A DNA stretch of 64,000 nucleotides from Prevotella sp. GTDB lineage: Bacteria; Bacteroidota; Bacteroidia; Bacteroidales; Dysgonomonadaceae. Position 1 is the stretch's first letter. Every line of letters starts with the position of its first letter. The DNA lies in contig JAITVV010000007.1 of assembly GCA_031285625.1 (NCBI GenBank), positions 124,001 to 188,000 of the forward strand, given 5' to 3'. A program made the position numbers and the translations under genes. Below are positions 25,808-35,700 of this stretch, piece after piece. The notes under the pieces are model-generated. The model saw nothing but the letters and a program-made list of their open reading frames with translations, did no database searches and was not told the origin of the DNA.

Positions 25808-26923
25808 TTAATCCTGTTTAGGTAGCGGTGGAGGCATCATAGTCCATAAGTCCTGCAAATCTCCCTGGTTTCCGGCAGGAGCCCAGTCAACCAAGCCACT
25901 TTTCCAAACTAAAGTCTCTTTTGATAAAGTTCTATCCTGTACCAATTTTGTTAACTCACTTCTATTGAATGGACCTGCTTGCTGTCCGTTAATGGCTACG
26001 TAATATGCCACTGCTCCGGGAACAGGAGGCGGACCGCTCTGAGTATTTTGTGTATTCTGACTCTGCATCTGATTAGCCATCGACTGTGTCATCTGGTTAG
26101 CCATAGCCATACCTGCACCCAGCCCAATACCCATGCCTGCGGTTCCGGACGGATTTTCTGCAGCAGCTTCCATAGCTTTGGCTGCTTTTAGCTTGGTCAG
26201 CTTATCCAGGTCAATCTTATCCAGACGGCTAAGTTCAAATATTTCTTTTTTCACCTCATCCGGCATAGAAATATTCTCTATCAGGAATTTAGTAACATCC
26301 ATACCATATGCCATAAAATCATTCTGCATAAAGCCGAATATAGCTTCTGACAATTCATTCAGGTTAGCAGCATACAACTCGACAGGCAGATTGGATTCGG
26401 CTGTAGCATCCGAAAAGCGGGTCACAATGATACTTTTCAGTTGCTCTTTAATATGTTCGGTTGTAAAGGTTTGGTTTGTTCCAACAATCTCTCTAATAAA
26501 TACAGAAGCATCTGTCACCTTAAAAGAATAGATACCGAATGCCCGTATCTCAACCATACCGAAACGGTTATCATTAAGAATAATCGCATTTTTAGTACCC
26601 CATTTCTGATCAAGGAAGTTTTTGGTACTCACAAAATACACCTCAGCTTTAAAGGGACTATTAAAACCATATTTCCAACCTTTGAGAGTTGTCAATATCG
26701 GTAAGTTCTGTGTATTCAATGTATATGTTCCGGGAGAAAAAGTATCCGCAATTTGCCCTTCATTTACAAATACTGCGGTTTGTCCTTCCCGCACAATCAA
26801 CTTAGCATTATTTTTTATTTCATTATTATGTCTTTCAAAGCGATAGACAATAGTATCCTGTGTATTATCCAGAAACTCGATAATATCTATTAACTCATTT
26901 CTTAGTTTGTCAAAAAGTCCCAT
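25808..26923 (-). CDS. SPFH-domain protein with C-terminal GYF_2 domain (YdjI-like)
   Basis: 371 aa. The SPFH/band-7 type domain covers residues about 40-240 (IVREGQTAVFVNEGQIADTF, VEIRAFGIYSFKVTDASVFI) with no obvious N-terminal membrane helix, as in the YdjI class. A coiled segment (SRLDKIDLDKLTKLKAAKAM) and a Met/Gly/Gln-rich linker (about 260-300) follow. The C-terminal GYF_2/DUF4339 module begins YYVAINGQQAGPFNRSELTK and contains the WKSGLVDWAPA block. SPFH proteins form large ring assemblies on membranes. It is the first gene of a pair with the zinc-ribbon protein. Confidence 0.87.
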   Translation of the reverse strand: MGLFDKLRNELIDIIEFLDNTQDTIVYRFERHNNEIKNNAKLIVREGQTAVFVNEGQIADTFSPGTYTLNTQNLPILTTLKGWKYGFNSPFKAEVYFVSTKNFLDQKWGTKNAIILNDNRFGMVEIRAFGIYSFKVTDASVFIREIVGTNQTFTTEHIKEQLKSIIVTRFSDATAESNLPVELYAANLNELSEAIFGFMQNDFMAYGMDVTKFLIENISMPDEVKKEIFELSRLDKIDLDKLTKLKAAKAMEAAAENPSGTAGMGIGLGAGMAMANQMTQSMANQMQSQNTQNTQSGPPPVPGAVAYYVAINGQQAGPFNRSELTKLVQDRTLSKETLVWKSGLVDWAPAGNQGDLQDLWTMMPPPLPKQD

Positions 26924-27031
26924 ATCCGATATTTTTGTGTTATTAAGGTCACAGACCTATTTATTACTTTTAAAATGTATAACAACAATAATTAGTTATT
27001 ATTCTGTTTTTCAAATATACTATAAATCAAA

Positions 27032-27059
27032 TAAAAAAAGCTAGTTTTAACTAGCTTTT
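27032..27059 (-). terminator. Rho-independent terminator after the ligase operon
   Basis: AAAAGCTAGTT (27036-27046), a TT turn and AACTAGCTTTT (27049-27059) form an 11-bp stem; on the minus strand it runs into a T tract, 13 bp past the ligase stop. It separates the ligase operon from the SPFH gene. Confidence 0.85.
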
Positions 27060-27072
27060 CATATCAGGTGGA

Positions 27073-28500
27073 TTATACTTTTTCCCACCCTTTCTTTATA
27101 TTTCCTTCAACGTATGTTTCATATATTTTCTTGATCTGCTCTTCACTATTAGAGATTCTTACATCTCTGTTCAATGGTTCTTTACGATCAGAACTATAGT
27201 TAGTATAGCAGAATACATATGCCGGATATTTAGACGAGTCTTCTTTATGCGTCTTCCACCACATAAATTTTTGTACCATCAACTTGCCTTTAGTTTCTTT
27301 CTTATATACTTCACGCTGCATAACCTCACTTTTCACTCCATCCAGAGATTTTTCTTCCAGAGGCGCAACATAGGCAAAATCAGTAATCTGAGATAAACGT
27401 AAATCCGTAGCATTTATAGCTTTATCTTCTCTAAACCGTTCAAAGATAGGGTATATTAAAGAGAAACCCGATGTTATTCTGGATAGCTTGTATTTACCGT
27501 CAACCACTTCTAATATAGGATTTGTTACGGCTGATGTAGAATTTTCCACGATCACATCATTGAAGTTCACTTCAAGGATTATCTCCGGCCTTACCATATG
27601 AAATGCCACGTGATTAGAGTCTGTCTCAATATATTGCGAAGGCATTTCCATTGGTTTTAATCGTTCCAATATCTCTTTCCGCATTTCATCTGAAAATCCG
27701 TTTCCTGTTTTACCTATTATCTGGAATTTTCCTTCTTCGGGCATCATAGCCAAAAGCATACTTCTTATCTGCCCTTTTGCATCATCAATACCTTCCGAAT
27801 AACCAACGACAACAACATCTGCCGAATGTCGAGGCTTTAGTTTACAGACAAATGGATATTCACTCCTGATAATGATACCTTCAGCATTCTCAGCTTCTAC
27901 CCATTCTTCATATAATTCCTTTATTTCTTTCCGGGAATTAACAACCTTATATCGGGGAGGAAAAACAACAGAAGAATCTTTAAATATACCTGCCAACTCT
28001 TTATATAACAGATCGTAGGTAGTATAATATCCTTTATCCCCATTTATTTCTATTATATCGAAAGGTACAAGACAAAGATCAGATTGCATTTTGGGTTCGG
28101 CCCAAGCCTGTAGGACATTAAAAACCCTTGTACGACCTTCGGTCTCTTTCATACAAACCTCACAAGCAAAGACGGCTGATTGGGTACCAGAGGCTTTTAA
28201 CAAACGGGTTGCTTCTTTCAAAAACGGAAGGCTTCCCCTAACTTTACCGCCCGGATTCATTATATATGAATTTTCTCCATCAAAGAGAAGGATATTAAAC
28301 TCTCCATCATATTTACGGGTAAGATAGAACTCTTTACCCATCGCTTTATCTTCAATCTGTCTGGGATTGATAGAGATAAAATTCTTAGCTATATTTTTCT
28401 TATATAATTTCGCTATGTCACGAGTTTGCTCATCCACAGCATCCAATGTACCAAGTGTATAACCCCGGTCTTGTTTCAGTTTTGTATTATCAATCTTCAT
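27073..28500 (-). CDS. ATP-dependent DNA ligase-type nucleotidyltransferase
   Basis: 475 aa. Nucleotidyltransferase motifs in order: motif I FYLTRKYDGEFNI with Lys63 as the adenylated residue, motif III LVPFDIIEING, motif IV NAEGIIIRSEY, motif V VCKLKPRHSADVVVVGY. An OB-type domain follows, with KTGNGFSDEMRKEILERLKP as in ATP-dependent DNA ligases. About 130 extra residues at the C-terminus (from about 345) are not part of a standard ligase and end VEGNIKKGWEKV. Bacterial replication uses NAD-dependent LigA, so this is an accessory ligase. It overlaps the upstream gene by 11 bp, which ties it to two unknown partners. Substrate (DNA, RNA or protein AMPylation) is open. Confidence 0.8.
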   Translation of the reverse strand: MKIDNTKLKQDRGYTLGTLDAVDEQTRDIAKLYKKNIAKNFISINPRQIEDKAMGKEFYLTRKYDGEFNILLFDGENSYIMNPGGKVRGSLPFLKEATRLLKASGTQSAVFACEVCMKETEGRTRVFNVLQAWAEPKMQSDLCLVPFDIIEINGDKGYYTTYDLLYKELAGIFKDSSVVFPPRYKVVNSRKEIKELYEEWVEAENAEGIIIRSEYPFVCKLKPRHSADVVVVGYSEGIDDAKGQIRSMLLAMMPEEGKFQIIGKTGNGFSDEMRKEILERLKPMEMPSQYIETDSNHVAFHMVRPEIILEVNFNDVIVENSTSAVTNPILEVVDGKYKLSRITSGFSLIYPIFERFREDKAINATDLRLSQITDFAYVAPLEEKSLDGVKSEVMQREVYKKETKGKLMVQKFMWWKTHKEDSSKYPAYVFCYTNYSSDRKEPLNRDVRISNSEEQIKKIYETYVEGNIKKGWEKV

Positions 28501-29197
28501 TGGTTATGCTTTTTAGTTCAAGATTGGTCAAGTGTAATATAAGACAATATTTATCTCCATCTATACGGCCTTCAAGGAATCCACGTTGTGGTTCACCTCC
28601 TGTAGTCAATATAATAGGCTCTATGCCTTTAGCTCCTCCTCCAACAAACATAAACGAATTGCTTTCTGCAAGTTTTGTAGCCATATCATATAGAAAATCA
28701 TACGTTAATCCATTCACATGTTTGAGCTGATATTTACGCGTAAAAACAAACTTCTTAATGGCTTCCTTTTTCGAAAAGAGTTTACCTGTCCAGCGCAAAG
28801 GTATTTCTGTAGTTACATTAGGTTCACGTTTCTCAGCGTCCCTCTCTTCTTTTAAGGTACCATCCGGATTTTTCACATATTCTTTTACCTGTATATGATA
28901 TACGATCTGATCATTTTCGTCCAGATACAATCTTTTTGTTGATGGTAAAATCTTACCAAATAGTTCTATATCAATCTCTGGATCGGATTTAATAATATCT
29001 TCACCTAATTGAACCAAGTCTTCATACTTATCTTTTAAGGCATCTATGGAGGTTTCCATAGTTCCACGCAAGACTTTTACACTTTTACTGTCCTGCCCGT
29101 CAGCAAGTACATACTTGATGTTTGGTTTTGGAGGTATATTATCTAACCCTACCAGAGCATCACGCTTTTTATCGTTTGTTATATTAAGTTGTCTCAT
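28490..29197 (-). CDS. Unknown protein of the ligase operon (235 aa)
   Basis: Not recognised. No signal peptide or membrane segment, so cytoplasmic. The N-terminal half contains LGEDIIKSDPEIDIELFGKI; the middle is charged (VKNPDGTLKEERDAEKREPN). The C-terminal half has KKFVFTRKYQLKHVNGLTYD, SFMFVGGGAKGIEPIILTTG and FLEGRIDGDKYCLILHLTNL. It overlaps the ligase gene by 11 bp and starts 4 bp after the 29202-29804 gene, so translation of all three is coupled. A substrate adaptor for the ligase is a reasonable guess but unsupported. Confidence 0.7.
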   Translation of the reverse strand: MRQLNITNDKKRDALVGLDNIPPKPNIKYVLADGQDSKSVKVLRGTMETSIDALKDKYEDLVQLGEDIIKSDPEIDIELFGKILPSTKRLYLDENDQIVYHIQVKEYVKNPDGTLKEERDAEKREPNVTTEIPLRWTGKLFSKKEAIKKFVFTRKYQLKHVNGLTYDFLYDMATKLAESNSFMFVGGGAKGIEPIILTTGGEPQRGFLEGRIDGDKYCLILHLTNLELKSITNED

Positions 29198-29201
29198 AGC
29201 T

Positions 29202-29804
29202 TTACATCATTGAAAAATCAATATCAAAATCATCGGAGTCGCTTTCTTCCTCTTCAGCATCGATAACGGCAGTTTCCTGCAAGTTGATAAATTCAAAATC
29301 ATTTTTATACCCGACTAACATAAACAGGCCGTTATCATTAGTTATCAGAAAAGCCTGACTGGTATCATAACCTGCGCGGTAATTAAACCTGAACTCGTAA
29401 ATATCATCTCCGATAAATTTTATTAAGTCTTCATAATCTCCGGTTAGTTCATATACAGTTGTAATACTATGATCGAGAAGCGTCTCAACCGAAACTTTGC
29501 TATTCAGATTGATAGGTGTAGAAAATGTGGAGGGTATCTGTTCAACTTTTTCGCCTTTATTATTTACGGCGATCAACTGATCACGATCAACCCAATTCAT
29601 ATGTTCGTCCAGTATACCCATAGAGATACCTCCTTTTGGTATAATAATAGTTCCGGATTCGTCCATACTTACAGCTTTACAGACTTGATTTTTGTCATCT
29701 AATATGACTCTCTCTGTAGTTCCGTATACTTTCGACCGATCTAGTTTTGTGGGTGAACAGACATAGTTTTTGTCATTAACTATAAAAGTTAGTTCTTGTG
29801 CCAT
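29202..29804 (-). CDS. Unknown acidic-tailed protein, first gene of the ligase operon
   Basis: 200 aa, cytoplasmic, not recognised. The N-terminus reads MAQELTFIVNDKNYVCSPTK, then ERVILDDKNQVCKAV and IIIPKGGISMGILDEHMNWV. The last 20 residues are strongly acidic (EEEESDSDDFDIDFSMM), a feature often used to bind basic partners or mimic nucleic acid. CAAAGATA at 29833-29840 reads TATCTTTG on the minus strand and is a possible -7 box 29 bp before the ATG. Confidence 0.7.
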   Translation of the reverse strand: MAQELTFIVNDKNYVCSPTKLDRSKVYGTTERVILDDKNQVCKAVSMDESGTIIIPKGGISMGILDEHMNWVDRDQLIAVNNKGEKVEQIPSTFSTPINLNSKVSVETLLDHSITTVYELTGDYEDLIKFIGDDIYEFRFNYRAGYDTSQAFLITNDNGLFMLVGYKNDFEFINLQETAVIDAEEEESDSDDFDIDFSMM

Positions 29805-29891
29805 TAGAAAGATTGTTAAAGTTCTATTTAAACAAAGATAAAAAAATAATTATAGAATGATACCCTCACATCGCAAGTTGTTAGTACGATA

Positions 29892-30680
29892 TTACAAATT
29901 TCCCGATTCCCAATTACTCCAATGATTATTCGGTTCTAATGCCGGTTTCCAAAGAGTAGCATCCTGATTGACTAATACCTTAGCTATCAACTGATATAAT
30001 TCCTGGTCACTGGCAAGTAAATCTTTATCATAAAGACTGGAATAGTGAAATTCATCCAGAGTCATTATTTTAGGGATATCTAAGGGTATATGTAGCTTTA
30101 TCTCTTCTTCACTTGCTCTGATAAGGTTAGGTTCAGCCTCGTTAAAATATCTTATCAATTCCCCAAAACCGACTAATCTATCAGGATTATCATATTCTCT
30201 TGGTTCTATTCCCAATCCTTCATATTTTAGCGGATCATGCTCAATAGTTACCATTGCCTCTTTTACTCTTACGGCCTCTACTTTAGGATTTATAAGCTCA
30301 AACAGACTTTCACCTGAATCGTCAAGACTTATTCGTTCATATTCTCCACCTGAAATAAGAGTTATTACTTCAGTATTAGAGACCGAAGTATAATCATCAG
30401 AATCTGTTATTATATAATCGATGCAATTACCTACATAATCCAGTTGAATCTCTGCTCTACCTCCCCTATTCTGATAACCACTCTTTTCGAAAATCACAGC
30501 CCATCTTTCCGCATCAGCATATAAATGAATCCTGTTTCCTGCTGTCTCGCAATATCCATGCTCCAGATCAAGGAAAAAATTATAGCAATTATATTTCTCG
30601 CCTTTAGGATAGTAAGAGCCGGGAACATCATTGAAAGCACAATCTAATTCTTCTAAAATATCAAATTCTGTGTAAGGCAT
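29892..30680 (-). CDS. Conserved protein of unknown function (DUF7003-like)
   Basis: 262 aa, cytoplasmic. Opens MPYTEFDILEELDCAFNDVP, then NCYNFFLDLEHGYCETAGNR, RIHLYADAERWAVIFEKSGY and QNRGGRAEIQLDYVGNCIDY. I associate this pattern with an uncharacterised Bacteroidota family (DUF7003, from memory). Such single-domain proteins often look like immunity or SMI1/KNR4-like proteins, but no toxin gene is adjacent. It lies 87 bp upstream of the ligase operon on the same strand; co-transcription is possible but not shown. CAAATATA at 30709-30716 may be its -7 box. Confidence 0.6.
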   Translation of the reverse strand: MPYTEFDILEELDCAFNDVPGSYYPKGEKYNCYNFFLDLEHGYCETAGNRIHLYADAERWAVIFEKSGYQNRGGRAEIQLDYVGNCIDYIITDSDDYTSVSNTEVITLISGGEYERISLDDSGESLFELINPKVEAVRVKEAMVTIEHDPLKYEGLGIEPREYDNPDRLVGFGELIRYFNEAEPNLIRASEEEIKLHIPLDIPKIMTLDEFHYSSLYDKDLLASDQELYQLIAKVLVNQDATLWKPALEPNNHWSNWESGNL

Positions 30681-30737
30681 ATTTTCATGTAATTATAGTG
30701 TTATCAAACAAATATAATCTTATTTGAGAGATTAATA

Positions 30738-30772
30738 AATAAAAAGGTTGCCTTAAAATGTAAGACAACCTT
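30738..30772 (-). terminator. Rho-independent terminator after the DUF349 gene
   Basis: AAGGTTG (30744-30750) pairs with CAACCTT (30766-30772); an inner CTTA/TAAG extends the stem past one mismatch. On the minus strand the hairpin is followed by TTTTATTTATT. Confidence 0.75.
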
Positions 30773-30796
30773 CTCTTATAAATATAAGTAAGTTGA

Positions 30797-32647
30797 TTAT
30801 TTTTCCAATTCGTTCAGATTTTCATCTAAAGCTTCGATTTTCTTCACCAGTAAGTCCATTTCCGTCTTCAGATTCTCTATTTTATTATTTACATCTTTCA
30901 ATAATCCACTTGCACCTTTAGAAGAAATAGATAAGAAATTCATATTGTTTTCATACGTCTGGAGATCAGATTTCACCTTATTATATTGATGCATCAGATG
31001 GTCGCGTTCTTTATACAGAGCCCTTTTCGGATTATCCTGTCTTGAAAGGTTATCTCTTACATTCGATTTGAATGATTCGAAACGACGTTCTGTTTTATCT
31101 ACTTTCAATCGATCGTAATGGGCGTCAACTGCCTGATGGAATTCTTTATAGATCTTATCTTTTTCTTTAAACGGAACAAAACCAATCTTATGCCACTCAT
31201 CTGCCAAAGCACGAACTTGCGCAATTAGTTCTGAAGGGTCAAGTGATTCATCTACATTTTTAATCTTCTCTATAATTTCTTTTTTAGCTGCTAAGTTTTC
31301 CAGTTCCTCACCTTTCTGAGAATACTCATTTTTCTTCTTTTGTTCAAAGAAATAATCACAAGCTGTTACAAACTCTTTCCAGATAGCATCAGAGAACTTA
31401 CGAGGAACAGGCCCAATGGTTTTCCATTCTTTCTGAATCGCAATAAGTTTATCTGCAGTCGATTTCCAATCAGTACTATCTTTCAAGGCAACAGCCTGCT
31501 CTGTCAAAGCACGCTTTTTCTCAAGGTTTTCGTCCATTTCGTTTCTCACCCCCTTAAAGAATTCACTCTTCCTTTCAAAGAATGTATCACAAAGAGAACG
31601 AAATTCTTCGAAAATCTGATTATTAACCTTTTTAGGAACAAAACCAATGGTTTTCCATTTGGCTTGAAGTTCTATCACCTCTTTGCTCTTCTCATCCCAT
31701 TCTTTAAATGAGGTAAGAAGAGAATAGTCAATATTCTTTAATATTTCACAAATAGCAGTCTTTTCAGCAAGATTTTCCTCTTCCCTGCCCTTTAGTGATT
31801 CAAAGTGAGTCTGATAGTTTTTATTTATTGCTGTGGATGCATTTTTAAAACGAGTCCAAATCTCTTCTCTCAGTTCTCTGGCAACAGGACCAATCCCACG
31901 CCATTGCTGATGAAAATTCTGCAATTGGTGAAAAGCCGATACAGAATCTGTATCATCCACAAGTTTTTCTACCGATTCACAAATGGCCGTTTTCAATTCC
32001 AGATTCTTCTTAAAATCGTAATCACGGAATTCATTATTTATTTTTATCAGGTCATAAAACTTCTCGGTATATATCTGATAAGATTTCCAAAGTTCTTTTT
32101 CTTTCGATTGTGGAATCAATGTAATCTCATTCCACTGTTGCTGCAAGTCTTTAAACTCTTTATACAGCTTACTAAAGTCATCAGAGCTTTCAGTAATATT
32201 CTTTATCGAATCTATTATCTGGAGTTTCTTCTTATAATTTTCTTCCTTGAGGTTTTCTTCTGCCGCAGCCTGACTGGCACGCTTTTCTTTTATATCATTC
32301 AGAAAAGTTTTTAAAACATCTTCACTCGGATCAGGAGCCGGGGTGAAAGCTTCTGCTTCATTTCCTTGTTCCACAAACTCAGCCCTTTGAGCTTCTATTG
32401 CAGCAGAACGCAATTTATAGAAGGCCTGCTTAAGGGACTCAACTTCATGGCGAGGCGGAACTTCTGACTGCGTAGCCAAATTTTTTAACTTTTCAATAAT
32501 TTCATCTTTGGTCAAAGACGGACTCTTTGCCACCGAAGTCTCTGTAGTTACTTCCGATTGCACCTTCACAACTTCTTCTGCAGGTTGATTTGTGATATCT
32601 TCAGATAGATTGTTCTCAGGCAATTCTGGATTTAGGTTCTCGTTCAT
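30797..32647 (-). CDS. DUF349 repeat protein
   Basis: 616 aa, cytoplasmic and almost entirely helical. At least five repeats of about 70 residues carry the DUF349 signature of a W, a GxVP and a following F (LQAKWKTIGFVPKKVN, IQKEWKTIGPVPRKFS, LADEWHKIGFVPFKEK, QQWRGIGPVARELR). An acidic, low-complexity N-terminal tail and a C-terminal coiled coil (from about 555) flank them. The family is universal in Bacteroidota and also found in Actinobacteria; the function is not established. It stands as a single gene with its own terminator. Confidence 0.88.
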   Translation of the reverse strand: MNENLNPELPENNLSEDITNQPAEEVVKVQSEVTTETSVAKSPSLTKDEIIEKLKNLATQSEVPPRHEVESLKQAFYKLRSAAIEAQRAEFVEQGNEAEAFTPAPDPSEDVLKTFLNDIKEKRASQAAAEENLKEENYKKKLQIIDSIKNITESSDDFSKLYKEFKDLQQQWNEITLIPQSKEKELWKSYQIYTEKFYDLIKINNEFRDYDFKKNLELKTAICESVEKLVDDTDSVSAFHQLQNFHQQWRGIGPVARELREEIWTRFKNASTAINKNYQTHFESLKGREEENLAEKTAICEILKNIDYSLLTSFKEWDEKSKEVIELQAKWKTIGFVPKKVNNQIFEEFRSLCDTFFERKSEFFKGVRNEMDENLEKKRALTEQAVALKDSTDWKSTADKLIAIQKEWKTIGPVPRKFSDAIWKEFVTACDYFFEQKKKNEYSQKGEELENLAAKKEIIEKIKNVDESLDPSELIAQVRALADEWHKIGFVPFKEKDKIYKEFHQAVDAHYDRLKVDKTERRFESFKSNVRDNLSRQDNPKRALYKERDHLMHQYNKVKSDLQTYENNMNFLSISSKGASGLLKDVNNKIENLKTEMDLLVKKIEALDENLNELEK

Positions 32648-32765
32648 ATAGTTAGTTTTTAGAATGAAAGGCTATGCCTCAAGTTTTTCACAAAGCAAAT
32701 TAATGATTTTTTTTTGTGATTTCAACTATGAGAGCATACCTTTTTTAAATATTCACTTATAAAAG

Positions 32766-35700
32766 TTAATTTTCACGTCTTTCGCGTAAACGCTGCTTCC
32801 TTTTTTCTTCGGCTTGCCTCTCTTTTTCTTTGCGTTCCTGCTCCCTTGCTTTCTCTTTTTCCTTACGCTCCTGCTCTCGCTGACGAAGACGTTCTTTCTG
32901 CAAGCGCTCTTTTTCTTTCCGTTCTGCTTCTTTCTGTTTACGCTGATCCTCTCTAGCCTTCACTGCAGCTCTTGCAGCATCTTCTTTTTGTTTTTCCTCC
33001 AATCGTTTCTGCTCATCGGCTTGCTTCTTTGCTGCTTTTATCGAATCTTCCGCAGCTTTTTCTTCTCTAGCTATAGAGTCTGTTCTGGCTTTCTCTACTT
33101 TCTTTATAGAATCCTGTTGTGCTTTCAGGGCTGCTTTCTGTTCTCTTTCCAGTTGTTTACGCTGTTTCTCTTCCTCCTTCAAGGCTTCTTTTTCTTCCTT
33201 GGTCAGTTTTTCCCTGTTCTTATATTTATCAAACAGATTCTTTATACCATCTACAGGATTATTAATTACATCTTCGACATTCTCAATAACATTATTTACA
33301 TCCCCGACTTTTTCCAGCTGATCTTTAGTTAGCAGGTCATCTGCTGTAATTTGTTTATTATTATCCGCTTGTTGAACCGGCTCTTCTTTAGACTTGTCTG
33401 TCACAATTAGTGTTTCAATTTCCGGATCAGATTTTGTTTTATCCGGGGCTTCGTCCGTTAACGTTGGTATCTCTTCTACCGGATTTTCTTCAGTAATTTC
33501 TATCGTTGGCTCGGTAGCGATGTATTCTACCCCATTCCAGGAAGCGATCAACTGAGGCAATTGTTGCGCAAAGTGCTCACTAAAGTAAGACATATATTTA
33601 TCCAATCCCAGACGTGGCAATACATTTATATAGTTATCAGTAGAAATAGGCAATACCAAAATAGATGTATCAAGTTTGTGTATAAGCCCCCCTTCATTAA
33701 ATGCCTTAGTAAGATAAGACCTGATAGCAGCAAACGAACTAAAACCTTTCATTTGCATAACATCGTATGGAGGATCGTTATCAAAACTTAAATCGAATGT
33801 CTGGATTACATAATTTGAGAAGTTATAATCGGCAACCTCATATAATAGTTCATTTCTGTCAATCGTATTAGGCTTGAACATTAATAATAACATATAAGGA
33901 ATATCCAGAGTATCGGAATACTGTAAGACTTTGCCCTTTCCTTCGGCAAGAACATCATCTTTATCATATGCCTTACTCCAATCAAAATCCGTAATAGGTG
34001 TTCCATCCGAAAGTAGAATCTTACCTTCTTTAACCCTTGCTAATATCTCGGATGCCAAAGGAGTCACATCTGCTTTCGGATATTTCTCAACCAACTCTGT
34101 TAAGCTGGTTTCCAGACCATAAGCATCACGTACCTGAGCATATGTGAGAGCATTCAACAATGTAAAGTTCGACATAAGATCTGTAAACGGATACTTCGTA
34201 TTCATTGATTGATAATTGCGCCTCACAACATCTACATCACCTCTACGATATGCATTATACGCCTCATTATACAATGAATCCTGCAAGCTGGCCATATGCC
34301 TGAAATTCCATTCATAATCAGGCTGTGAAACAGGCTCTGCATATTTTCCGGAAGGGAATTCTGCTAATAGCTTAGAACGGTAGAAGGACATCATATTACT
34401 ATCACCCGTACGCATATATATCAGCAATAACTGATAGTATATTTCTTCAAGATTAGGTGTATAAGGGAAACGCCTAATATCAGTATTAAAGGCATCGATA
34501 GCCAGTTCCATATCGCCCAGTTTATCCTTATAAATCAAGCCCATACTAAACAGAGCATCTTCGATCAATACATTAGATGATTCTATAGCTTCCGGAGTAA
34601 ATGGTAACTGCTGTAAATAATACTCAACAGAATATCTATCATCAACCACACTCTTTGGCTTATCTGTTCCTGCCTCAAGATTTCCTTTTACATCAGAATC
34701 TATAGAATCTGCTTCATTAGCTATATCAAGATCCGAAAATCCGGTAGATACCTTATTCCTCCTACGCCAGTTATCCTCAAGTTTACGTGTACCCCATTGT
34801 TGCTGAAAAGCTATTTTCCCTTGATTTACAGCCTGCTCATTATAGAAATAGAAAGTACTTCCCTGCTGAGCATTTATCACCGGATTAGTCGCTGTAGGTG
34901 TTGGCGAATTAAATAAACTTTCTTCAACATCATTCCACGAAGATATGCGTTGCTCTCTTTCCTCTATCCGTCTTTGATTTTCTTGCTCTTTGAGCAGATT
35001 CTCTTCTTCTTTTTTTAACGCGGCAATCTTATCATTGATTATTTGCAAACGTTCCGCTTCGGGCAATTGAGCTATATACTGCAAGCTATCCTGTTCTTCT
35101 ACAACTTTTACATGAACAACAAGCTCATCCAATACACTCGAACGAAGTGCTACCCGGGGATAGTCTACATGATTTTTTTTCAATAAAGGTAATGCCTCCG
35201 AATAGCATGGTTGAGCCAAAACAAATTCACGTTGAGTAAAATACACATCGCCAAGTCTCACCTGAGCCATGGCTTTATCATACCCATTACGTGTACTTTC
35301 TTTTATGGCTTTCCTGTAATTGTCAATGGCTTTGACGGTATCCATCTTCTCAAGATAGACATTTCCAAGAGTCGAATATACCTGATCTAAATATTCCTTA
35401 TTCCTTTCTTTTTTTGCCATACCTGATAAGATAGACAGGGCTTTTTCTTTCCCGGGAGAATCATCTAAAAGAATCTGTTGCAGTTGAGCATTAAATGTAT
35501 ATTTATACGGTGTGCTCATCCCTTTTACCGAGGCAAAGGCTTTATCGGCTTTTGTTTTATCTCCCATATTGGCATAAATTTGTCCTAAGAGATATTTCAT
35601 CCGAATTTTCTGTAGTTTATTTTTTTCTTTCTTTATTGCTAATTCCAATAATGGAATTGCAGTTTGGTATTCATTACTATAAACCAAATAGTTAGCCTTA

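Noticed and set aside
32814-33332. 172-codon plus-strand ORF opposite the 3' end of the PorW-like gene
   Set aside because: It is the antisense of the Lys/Glu-rich tail, giving a Phe/Leu/Ser/Cys-rich chain without a ribosome site or family resemblance.
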